A stretch of 7,348 bases of DNA from SURF-25 sp040754255 (GTDB lineage Bacteria; Omnitrophota; Gorgyraeia; Gygaellales; Profunditerraquicolaceae). A program made the translations under genes and the position numbers. The notes under the pieces are model-generated. The model saw only the letters and a list, made by a program, of their open reading frames with translations, was not told where the DNA came from and ran no database searches. Where the stretch lies: the NCBI GenBank assembly GCA_040754255.1, contig JBFMDA010000054.1, positions 1 to 7,348 on the forward strand, given 5' to 3'. Below are positions 1-6,095 of the stretch, piece after piece. The first letter of the stretch is position 1; each line of letters begins with the position of its first letter.

Positions 1-60
1 TAACGCAATGCTGATTCATCGGAATTTTGGATTTGTTTAGAGTGCAAGCGTAGTGCTCTT

Positions 61-84
61 AACCTAAGCCTTAGCCTTGACCTT
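61..84 (-). repeat. Four contiguous degenerate hexamers just after the DUF192 stop
   Basis: Read on the minus strand, the bases are AAGGTC, AAGGCT, AAGGCT and TAGGTT, two identical units flanked by two that each differ at two positions. The array begins inside the TAA stop codon. The stretch also holds the 11-bp inverted repeat CTAAGCCTTAG on the plus strand (64-74). There is no T-run, so it is not a standard terminator. The rest of the 82 bp left of the DUF192 gene shows no convincing feature. Confidence 0.5.
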
Positions 85-421
85 AGAATGAAATGACATC
101 TCCCTGGAGGGTTCCAGTGGCAGCTATAGTCCCGGCGGGTAATTCAATAACAAAGCGGCTTTTGGGGTATGGGCGGCTGATATGCCACGGCTTAAAGTCG
201 GATATAATCTTTACGATGCGATTATGCGCATCCACAAAAAGGCAATCGATAGAAAAGCGCATAAAGAACGTATGAATGGCATTGCAGGGCATCAGTATTA
301 AAGCCTCATTTCGCGCAAGCGCCTCTCTCCCAAGTAGGCCCTGCATTCTGGAAAAAAGAGAGCTGGCTATGGTTACGTTTTCTGCTAAAACGGTATTTCT
401 GCTGGAATTAACAAGCGCCAT
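83..421 (-). CDS. DUF192 family protein (112 aa), last gene of the Tad operon
   Basis: A small DUF192 protein (Pfam PF02643), a family of unknown biochemical function. Family landmarks seen: R25-x-x-G28-L-L-G-R near the start, a core C46-N-A-I-H50-T-F-F-M54 in place of the more usual FWM-type core, I58-D59 followed by L-F-V-D, the E93-L-P-A-G-T segment at 93-98, and G107-D108 near the end. The length is normal for a single-domain member. No signal peptide or membrane segment is visible, so it is probably cytoplasmic, whereas many family members carry a leader. The ATG overlaps the TAA of the preceding cpaE-cpaF gene by one base (TAATG), which fixes the start and implies translational coupling. 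From general knowledge, DUF192 genes recur beside Tad loci, so a pilus-related role is plausible but unproven. Family assignment is firm; function is open. Confidence 0.9.
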   Translation of the reverse strand: MALVNSSRNTVLAENVTIASSLFSRMQGLLGREALARNEALILMPCNAIHTFFMRFSIDCLFVDAHNRIVKIISDFKPWHISRPYPKSRFVIELPAGTIAATGTLQGDVISF

Positions 422-2577
422 TATTCCTTGCGGGGTTTAAAAATACTATCCGGCAGGGGGATGCCTTTGATTTTGATTTCTTCAACAAAAGAGGGGATAT
501 AGCCCGTAGCTTGATAGTCGCCCAGTACATTATTATTGCTGTCGATGCCTTTCTGCTTGAACGCAAATACATCGCGCAAGTCTACATGGAGATCGTCTTT
601 CATGCCGGCTATCTCGGTAATCTGGGTTATTCTCCGGGAGCCGTCCGAAAGTCTTGCCGTATGAATAATCATATCTACCGCCGAAACAATCATCTCGTGA
701 ATTGCCCTTAACGGCAATTCAATGCCTGCCATCAAGATCATGGAATCAAGCCTTACCAGTACGTCATGGGTCGAGTTGGCGTGAATCGTGGTCATTGAGC
801 CGTCATGGCCGGTGTTCATCGCCTGTAGCATATCAAGGGTTTCAATGCCGCGGCATTCCCCGATTATTATGCGGTCCGGCCTCATTCTTAAGGTATTCCT
901 GAACAAATCTCGGATGGTAATCGCGCCCTTGCCCTCAATGTTGGGCGGCCGAGACTCAAGCCTTACCCAGTGATCCTGATGAAGCTTCAATTCTGCTGCA
1001 TCCTCTATCGTGATAATGCGCTCATTTACAGGGATAAATTCTGACAAGGCATTCAACACCGTCGTCTTTCCCGAGCCGGTTCCTCCCGACACAATGATAT
1101 TCTTACGGCTCAAGACGCAGGCCTTCACAAACTCCGCCATGTTGGTATCGAGTGCTTTCAATTCAATAAGGTTTCTTACGTTTAGCTTTTCCTGCCTGAA
1201 TTTCCGTATCGTTAAGGTGGGCCCGGTCAAGGCAAGCGGCGGTATTACCGCATTAACGCGGGAACCGTCTGTAAGGCGCGCATCTACCATGGGCACCGAC
1301 TCATCGATGCGCCTACCCAGGGGCGCGATGATTCGTTCGATTATCGTCTTCACCTGTTCGTTAGAGACAAACTTTTTGTTGGTGCGCTCGATCTTGCCGT
1401 GTTTCTCTATATATACCTCGTTTTTATTATTTACCATGATGTCGGTAATCCCGGGGTCTGCCAGGAGCGGCTCTAAAGGCCCCAGCCCAAGCGCCTCAGA
1501 CACAATGTCGTCAACGAGCTGCTTGCGCATTTCCGCAGAGGTAATGAACGTGCCTGACTCTTCTGCCAATAAATTCACCACCATAATCCGCGCCTTTTCC
1601 TTCAGCTCCTTGGTCCTTTTAATATCGCTGAAAACCCTTAAATCCAACCGCTTGATATCCAGCTCATCGATAAGGCGTTTGTGGATCCGGCTTTTAAGAA
1701 GTATGAGTTCATCGACCTTCTCTACTGTGCTTGGTTTTGTCAGGGATTCGGTCAGCCCTTCTTTTTCCCACAATGCAGTCGTAGGGTCAGCATTGGCAAT
1801 GTTTGTGAATTCTACCACATCCTGGCGTTCTATAAACAGGGAGTCGTCTGTACTTAGTTGTGCGCTGCATTTTACGATTGCCTGGGAAAATTTAGTATTC
1901 GGGCTATCCATTACCACTGGTATCCCCCGGTTCACCGCCAACCCCACTGCTTTGCCTTCGGAGGGGAACCTGGCAATAATATCTATCGGAAAATTGGCTT
2001 TTATCTCCTGCCAGCTGATACTGGAAGCGGATTCGGCCCTATTGAGTACCAGTTTAATCATGTTGAGGGGAAAATGAAGGAATTGCAGAGTATCCAGTGC
2101 CCATTTTATCTGGTAGAGAGAAAGGATATCGGGCGTGACTATCAAAAGGATAAGATTGGCCTCGTTGAGAGTAGAGAGGAATATCTCGTTAAAACTGTTT
2201 CCCGCATCAGTAACGATGAAATCGTATTCCTTGTCTAAGAGGTTGAAAATCTCTTTTATATCGCTGCGGCCAAGATGCGGGGATTGCTGAGGCCGTAACA
2301 CGCCTGATATAAAATCAAGGCCTATGGCGCTGTGAATAAGGAAATCCTCTTTGCGGAATTCGCCCGGCTTTTCTTTCAGGAAATTGATTAAATCAACCAT
2401 GGCCTTCTGGGGATTTAAATCAAGCATCCTGGCCATGTCTCCGATACCCTGCAAGTCGAGGTCAACGAGGCAGACTTTCTTGCCCTGCTCTTTGGCCAAA
2501 GAAACAGCTAAATTAGTGGCAATCAAAGTGCGCCCTGCACCGCCTTTAGTGCTGAATAATACGATTCTTTTGGCCAT
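421..2577 (-). CDS. CpaE/TadZ-like ParA-MinD ATPase fused to CpaF/TadA secretion ATPase (718 aa)
   Basis: Two ATPases in one frame. Residues 1-250 are a ParA/MinD-type domain: deviant Walker A KGGAGRT (11-17), V-D-L-D-L-Q (38-43), Walker B-like F-I-V-T-D-A-G (120-126). The signature Lys K11 is kept, but the P-loop Lys is Arg (R16). The receiver-like N-terminal domain common in CpaE is absent. After a linker (about 250-290) comes a complete CpaF: helical N-domain (290-360), the G-L-G-P-L-E-P-L region (364-371), Walker A GGTGSGKTT (498-506), Asp box I-T-I-E-D-A (522-527), Walker B R-I-I-I-G-E-C-R-G (569-577) and His box T-G-H-D-G-S-M-T-T-I-H-A (589-600). Known role: CpaF/TadA is the hexameric cytoplasmic motor of Tad pili, and CpaE/TadZ localises the machine. 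The ATG lies 2 nt after the secretin stop and has no strong Shine-Dalgarno, so coupled translation is likely. I found no convincing in-frame internal start near the junction. The CpaF call is very secure; calling the first half CpaE rests on context. Confidence 0.95.
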   Translation of the reverse strand: MAKRIVLFSTKGGAGRTLIATNLAVSLAKEQGKKVCLVDLDLQGIGDMARMLDLNPQKAMVDLINFLKEKPGEFRKEDFLIHSAIGLDFISGVLRPQQSPHLGRSDIKEIFNLLDKEYDFIVTDAGNSFNEIFLSTLNEANLILLIVTPDILSLYQIKWALDTLQFLHFPLNMIKLVLNRAESASSISWQEIKANFPIDIIARFPSEGKAVGLAVNRGIPVVMDSPNTKFSQAIVKCSAQLSTDDSLFIERQDVVEFTNIANADPTTALWEKEGLTESLTKPSTVEKVDELILLKSRIHKRLIDELDIKRLDLRVFSDIKRTKELKEKARIMVVNLLAEESGTFITSAEMRKQLVDDIVSEALGLGPLEPLLADPGITDIMVNNKNEVYIEKHGKIERTNKKFVSNEQVKTIIERIIAPLGRRIDESVPMVDARLTDGSRVNAVIPPLALTGPTLTIRKFRQEKLNVRNLIELKALDTNMAEFVKACVLSRKNIIVSGGTGSGKTTVLNALSEFIPVNERIITIEDAAELKLHQDHWVRLESRPPNIEGKGAITIRDLFRNTLRMRPDRIIIGECRGIETLDMLQAMNTGHDGSMTTIHANSTHDVLVRLDSMILMAGIELPLRAIHEMIVSAVDMIIHTARLSDGSRRITQITEIAGMKDDLHVDLRDVFAFKQKGIDSNNNVLGDYQATGYIPSFVEEIKIKGIPLPDSIFKPRKE
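425..429 (-). promoter_or_regulatory. Ribosome binding site of the DUF192 gene
   Basis: Minus-strand AAGGA lies within the last codons of the cpaE-cpaF gene, only 3 nt before the ATG at 421. The spacing is short, but with the TAATG overlap it fits re-initiation by ribosomes finishing the upstream gene. Confidence 0.5.
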
Positions 2578-2579
2578 GG

Positions 2580-4160
2580 CTAATCCAATTTATACCGTAT
2601 CGGAACGTCTATCCAGATGTCGCTTTCGCTTATGGTAGGAGGGAATGTGGGGTACGAACCCACCCGTTTGGCTACAGCTATCGCCCAATCATCGAGGACC
2701 TTATACCCTGAGGATTCTTTAACTGCTGCATCCAAGAGTTCTCCGCTAGACGCAATATGAAGACTTAAGGTAAGCGCTCCCTGGAACCCTGCGTCTTTTG
2801 CTTCTTCGGGATAGGTCAAATCCAGGAGTATTCTTTTTTGCACATCTCTGGCATATGCGAGTACAGGGTCAGAGACATCAAAAGATGCCTGGATTAATCC
2901 TGCATCTTGCATGTCAATTTTGGCTGGCTTTGCCTCATCAGGGCGCCTTAGAGATTCGGCATTCCTTAATACGGTGGGAGTAAGCGTAATAAATAATTCT
3001 GTATCGGCCTTGGTAGATTGCCCCCCTCCCGTGGTGTTTGACTTCTGCCTAAACATAAGACCGAGAATGGGGATATCGCCCAGAAATGGAATTTTCGCGG
3101 TGCTCTCTTCGGTTTTGCGCTTAAGCAGGCCGCCGACTGCCAGGGTTTGTCCGTCTTTCATATAGAGCTCGGTGGACACATTCCGCTTGGTCAGAGGGTA
3201 TGCCTGGCCGCTCGTGCCGAAGGTAATCACATCCCCTATTTCACTGACTTCTACGCCCAGGCTAATACGAACGCGGTCGTCTTCTTCTACCACGGGTTTG
3301 ATGTTAAGGATAATCCCGTATTCTTTGTAATCGATTTCGGTCGTGGTTACCCCGGAGGTACCGATGGTATTTGTAAATGTGGGTTTTTCCCCTCCTACTA
3401 ATAGCTTGGCTTCTTTGCCGCTCTGGCAGGAAACGCGGGGCCGGGAGAGAATGCGGGCCTTGCCTTCTTTTATCAGGTAATTCAAGGAGCTCGTAAATGC
3501 GCTGCGGGTCCAGTTAGAGATCCGAAACCATGCGTCCGCCCCCGTCGCCAATGTATATTTGCGGGTAGACTCGGTAAGCGTAATAGGCGAACTGGGAAGG
3601 GTAAACCCTAAGCTTTTATCCGCACCTTTATCAAGTTCTAGCACCTGCACATCTATATCGACAACCGCCTCCTCCTCTTTCACCAGCACCAAATCTACCA
3701 GCGACGCCTTCAAGGGGCCGAGGATGATGTTGATCCGCTCAAGGTCCTGAGGGCTTTTCACGCGCCCCATCAAAAATACCTTGCCTTCTTCCTCATTCAC
3801 TTCAGTATATACGCCGGGGAGCTCTAGTCTTCCCAAAAGATTGTCAACTCTCCTTTTTACCTCCAGCACGTCCTCCGAATATACCCTGATTTGATACGAT
3901 TGCTCCCCGAAGGTATCCCAATATACTAGCGTCGTTTTCCCGGGCGCTTTCGGGGTAATCGTAAGCTGCATCTTAGTAACATCGGTAATGTCGGCGATAT
4001 CTGGATTCCCGATAGCAACGCGGGTAGGAAAATTAACCGCGATGGTCTTTGGCTCTCCCATATACAGCTTAATCTCTTCCAGTGTGCCTGCGTAAAAACT
4101 ATCCGGCTGTATCGCGATGCCCACGGATAACAAGAGTGCAATAAAAATAATTTTTCTCAT
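2580..4160 (-). CDS. cpaC: Tad pilus secretin CpaC/RcpA with an added TonB C-terminal domain (526 aa)
   Basis: The outer-membrane channel of the Tad pilus. Residues 1-24 form a signal peptide (R2-K3, then a hydrophobic core; cleavage perhaps after A24). Residues 28-95 match the pilus-secretin N-terminal domain (A-I-G-N-P-D-I-A-D at 49-57, K-A-P-G-K-T-T at 71-77). Residues 98-160 look like a BON domain. The secretin domain spans about 165-400, with A-R-I-L-S-R-P (235-241), V-E-V-S-E-I-G-D (303-310), D-G-Q-T-L-A-V-G-G-L (336-345), I-P-F-L-G-D-I-P-I-L-G (357-367) and a final E-L-F-I-T-L-T-P (388-395). Ordinary members end shortly after this point. Here a linker (401-430) leads into a TonB-type C-terminal domain (432-526), described separately. 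The ATG follows the cpaB stop by 2 nt with no clear Shine-Dalgarno, so translational coupling is likely. The N-terminal codons are A/T-rich. The secretin call is secure. Confidence 0.95.
   Translation of the reverse strand: MRKIIFIALLLSVGIAIQPDSFYAGTLEEIKLYMGEPKTIAVNFPTRVAIGNPDIADITDVTKMQLTITPKAPGKTTLVYWDTFGEQSYQIRVYSEDVLEVKRRVDNLLGRLELPGVYTEVNEEEGKVFLMGRVKSPQDLERINIILGPLKASLVDLVLVKEEEAVVDIDVQVLELDKGADKSLGFTLPSSPITLTESTRKYTLATGADAWFRISNWTRSAFTSSLNYLIKEGKARILSRPRVSCQSGKEAKLLVGGEKPTFTNTIGTSGVTTTEIDYKEYGIILNIKPVVEEDDRVRISLGVEVSEIGDVITFGTSGQAYPLTKRNVSTELYMKDGQTLAVGGLLKRKTEESTAKIPFLGDIPILGLMFRQKSNTTGGGQSTKADTELFITLTPTVLRNAESLRRPDEAKPAKIDMQDAGLIQASFDVSDPVLAYARDVQKRILLDLTYPEEAKDAGFQGALTLSLHIASSGELLDAAVKESSGYKVLDDWAIAVAKRVGSYPTFPPTISESDIWIDVPIRYKLD
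2583..2867 (-). other. TonB-type C-terminal domain at the end of the secretin
   Basis: Secretin residues 432-526. The TonB_C pattern is complete: an alpha-helical lead-in with R443-I-L, then Y450-P-E-E-A454, G458-x-x-G461, alternating hydrophobic strand L463-T-L-S-L-H-I, S472-G-E-L, S483-S-G485, L489-D490 followed by a helix with A-I-A-V-A, Y503-P-x-F-P-P508, and a closing strand I-D-V-P-I-R-Y-K-L. In TonB this domain contacts TonB-dependent outer-membrane receptors in the periplasm. Here it has no adjoining membrane helix or ExbB-interacting N-terminus. The domain match is by eye; its role on a secretin is unknown. Confidence 0.85.
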
Positions 4161-4162
4161 AA

Positions 4163-5098
4163 TTATGATTTAGGCAATACCACCGTGTCTTTATTCAAGC
4201 CCCGGTAAATCTCGACTACATCCCCTTCTTCTTTTGGTTTTGGTTTTTCGACTGGCAACTCTACCTGAGTCTCTTGCGGCTGCTCAACTGGCTGGGGCAT
4301 TACCGGCATTACATATTGAAATAAGGTATCCCAACTGGCAGGATACGTAGGTTGCACCTGTGAATCGGCCGGAGAGCGCAAAATCAGCCGGATCTTACCC
4401 TGTTCCTGGGCAAAGGCAATAAGATTAGCTTCCTGAGGAGAAAGCGCAAGCGTAATCAGGGGAGAAGGCTCAGCCGGTTGTTCGGTTTTATACCGGCCCT
4501 CTGTCTTTAAAAGAGGCCCCCCGATATCCCGGCCCACTGCCAATACCAATACATTCTGAAAAAGAGGAATGACCGCCATGCTTGTTTGCTGGCCTTCTTT
4601 GGTCTGTATGGGGATGGGGAGCAACGTGATCACATCCACATAATCGCCTGGCTTAACCATGCCCACTAAAGAAGCAATGTTATCCACGTTCACCGTTACT
4701 GCCCTTTTACCGACCGGGGTCACCTCTGCCAGACCGCCTGCGTGCCTGGGCTGGGAAAGCTTTGTCATGCTTAATTGTTCCCCTGCTGCCACAGGAGCAA
4801 TGGTAATCATCCCCGCAATCCTGTCAAGAGAAGTAACTGCCTGCGGCTGGACGTATTCTCTGGGGATAATGCCGATTTCTAAATTTTCCGGCTCTACTGT
4901 TGCGCCCCTGGGGATATCCTGCTTTGCGATAAGCACCGAGGTCTGGCTTTCCTTGAACTGGGTTTTAAAGCTTTCGACCTCGCGCCTCTTTCTTGCTTCC
5001 AGCGCCTTGTCCTGCTCGGAAAGATACACCTTCACTAACACAAGCGAGATAACCGCCAGGACAATGCCGATAATCAAAATAATCCGCTGTTTTTGCAC
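4163..5098 (-). CDS. cpaB: Flp pilus assembly protein CpaB/RcpC (311 aa)
   Basis: A periplasmic, inner-membrane-anchored Tad component that works with the secretin. One membrane helix spans residues 6-24, with the bulk outside. A SAF domain covers about 54-117, including D61-I-P-R-G-A-T67 and V103-A-A-G-E-Q-L109. The CpaB/RcpC domain follows (about 128-245): G130-K-R-A-V-T-V, V148-K-P-G-D-Y-V-D-V-I, then L217-A-L-S-P-Q-E-A-N-L with Q231-E-Q-G-K-I-R-L-I-L-R. Residues 264-292 are Pro/Gln/Glu-rich and probably disordered. The tail V295-E-I-Y-R-G-L is the usual CpaB ending. The start is GTG, directly abutting the TAA of the upstream lipoprotein gene, with a GGTGA motif 5 nt before it. No other start lies near, and the membrane helix begins at once, so GTG is well supported. 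Length and architecture are normal for the family. Confidence 0.94.
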   Translation of the reverse strand: MQKQRIILIIGIVLAVISLVLVKVYLSEQDKALEARKRREVESFKTQFKESQTSVLIAKQDIPRGATVEPENLEIGIIPREYVQPQAVTSLDRIAGMITIAPVAAGEQLSMTKLSQPRHAGGLAEVTPVGKRAVTVNVDNIASLVGMVKPGDYVDVITLLPIPIQTKEGQQTSMAVIPLFQNVLVLAVGRDIGGPLLKTEGRYKTEQPAEPSPLITLALSPQEANLIAFAQEQGKIRLILRSPADSQVQPTYPASWDTLFQYVMPVMPQPVEQPQETQVELPVEKPKPKEEGDVVEIYRGLNKDTVVLPKS

Positions 5099-6007
5099 TT
5101 ACTTCACCGCCCCCTGATAAACCTCTATCTTCCCTTGGCTTGAAAGCTTGCCGATAAGGTCGTCTATTTTCTGCTGCTGCTTCAGGAAGGTAATGCCTCT
5201 TTTTATCTCATCCCACATCTCAACGACGGACCGTAACTTGCCTCCCCGTTTGGCTTCAAGCTTCACGATATAATAGCCGTCGGGGCCTTTAAAAATAGTG
5301 CTGAATTTGCCCAGCTCAAGGGTATCGGAAAACACCACTTCATCGAACCCGGTAAACCGCTTGCCTCTGGCGATATAACCGAGGTCGCCCCCTTCTTTTG
5401 CGCTCGTAGCTTTTGAGCGCTCTCTTGCCAATGAGGCAAAATCAGCGCCTTGCAATAACTGAATCAAAATCTCGCGCGCCTCTTGCTCGGTAGGAACGAC
5501 TATCTCGCGCACCTGCCTTTCCTCTGGCTCGCGCATCTCTTCTTTGTACCTGTTATAGAATTCTTCTATTTCCTTAGACGTCACTTCTATCTTTTCCGCC
5601 TCCTGGCGCAACAATTCCATCACCAAAAGGTCCTGCTTGGTTTTTTCCAAAGCCAGCAGGATATCTTCTTTTCTATCCAGCCCCCGGGTTAAGGCCTCTT
5701 GGTAAAGCAGCATCCTTCTGACGAGCTTATCCTTCAGGTAGTCGATTTTCTGTTGCGGGGTAGTGATTTTATCCTGAGGGCTATCCGCGGGAACCAGCGC
5801 ATTCACCGCATCTATCTCTTCATTAAGCTCTTCCAGCGTAATGGGCTGGTTATTCACTCTGGCAATAATAGTCCCCTTAACTATCGTAGCTGCAATGGGT
5901 TCTTGTTTTTTTTCGGCGGGCTTTGGTTTGAATAGTTCTATTTTATCGCAGGAGGTAAGAATAAATATACTTAAAAAAAATAATAAAAATTTAAAATTAT
6001 TTTTCAT
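5099..6007 (-). CDS. SurA/PrsA-like parvulin lipoprotein, probably chaperone-type (302 aa)
   Basis: Residues 1-19 are a lipoprotein signal (K2, K6, hydrophobic core) ending in the lipobox L17-T-S-C20. The next residue is D21, which in enterobacteria favours inner-membrane retention. Residues 45-66 resemble the start of SurA/PrsA N-domains (A-R-V-N-N-Q-P-I-T-L-E-E-L at 49-61). Residues 84-160 are long charged helices. A parvulin-type domain covers about 162-253, with G206-G-D-L-G-Y211, F221-D-E-V-V-F226 and G244-Y-Y-I-V-K-L250. The two family histidines are absent: E168 stands in V-R-E-I-V-V where members have H-I-L, and Y246 stands where members have G-Y-H-I. Catalysis may be lost and the chaperone fold kept. 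Lying first in the run and abutting cpaB, it may serve the secretin or pilus parts; that is inference. It also resembles EpsD-type lipoproteins. The ATG has a GGGGG Shine-Dalgarno-like tract 4 nt upstream. Confidence 0.88.
   Translation of the reverse strand: MKNNFKFLLFFLSIFILTSCDKIELFKPKPAEKKQEPIAATIVKGTIIARVNNQPITLEELNEEIDAVNALVPADSPQDKITTPQQKIDYLKDKLVRRMLLYQEALTRGLDRKEDILLALEKTKQDLLVMELLRQEAEKIEVTSKEIEEFYNRYKEEMREPEERQVREIVVPTEQEAREILIQLLQGADFASLARERSKATSAKEGGDLGYIARGKRFTGFDEVVFSDTLELGKFSTIFKGPDGYYIVKLEAKRGGKLRSVVEMWDEIKRGITFLKQQQKIDDLIGKLSSQGKIEVYQGAVK
5104..5108 (-). promoter_or_regulatory. Ribosome binding site deciding the GTG start of cpaB
   Basis: Minus-strand GGTGA, matching the 3' part of the AAGGAGGTGA consensus, sits inside the last codons of the lipoprotein gene, 5 nt before the GTG at 5098. 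Together with the membrane helix that begins right after, it supports the GTG start. Confidence 0.55.
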
Positions 6008-6011
6008 ATAT

Positions 6012-6018
6012 CCCCCTT
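6012..6018 (-). promoter_or_regulatory. Ribosome binding site of the lipoprotein gene
   Basis: Minus-strand AAGGGGG ends 4 nt before the ATG at 6007. It is the clearest Shine-Dalgarno-like tract for an operon-leading gene and supports this ATG as the start. Confidence 0.65.
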
Positions 6019-6050
6019 ATCGCCGTAGAATAAACACCTGCGTTTTTTTA

Positions 6051-6079
6051 GTTTTATCATAAAGAATGCCAAATTGCAA
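6051..6079 (-). promoter_or_regulatory. Weak sigma-70-like promoter candidate before the pilus genes
   Basis: In the 88-bp gap upstream of the lipoprotein gene, minus-strand TTGCAA (6079-6074) lies 17 nt before TAAAAC (6056-6051). A better -10 match, TATGAT (6061-6056), overlaps it but has no good -35 at the right distance. The setting, an AT-rich gap just before a five-gene run, is what makes it worth marking. Matches are partial and the call is tentative. Confidence 0.25.
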
Positions 6080-6095
6080 GAGAATTTTTATCCCC

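Noticed and set aside
1..19. Possible minus-strand ATG of a next gene at the left edge
   Set aside because: Only six codons are visible and no Shine-Dalgarno precedes the ATG, so it cannot be supported.
1600..1830. Internal start that would make CpaF separately from the fusion
   Set aside because: Near the junction the in-frame candidates are a GTG at residue 254 with an AGGA only one base away and a TTG at residue 311 without a ribosome site; neither is convincing.
1010..2077. Long plus-strand open frame (355 codons) opposite the CpaF region
   Set aside because: It lies wholly antisense to conserved CpaF/CpaE motifs, its product is Ser/Leu/Arg-rich without family motifs, and antisense open frames over secretion-ATPase genes are a familiar artefact.
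4659..5117. Plus-strand open frame of 152 codons opposite cpaB
   Set aside because: Shadow of the well-supported cpaB frame; no ribosome binding site or recognisable domain.
6028..6048. Possible terminator hairpin in the gap before the lipoprotein gene
   Set aside because: The AAACAC/GCGTTT stem is very short with a mismatch and a 2-nt loop, and the T-run lies on the plus strand, which carries no gene ending there.
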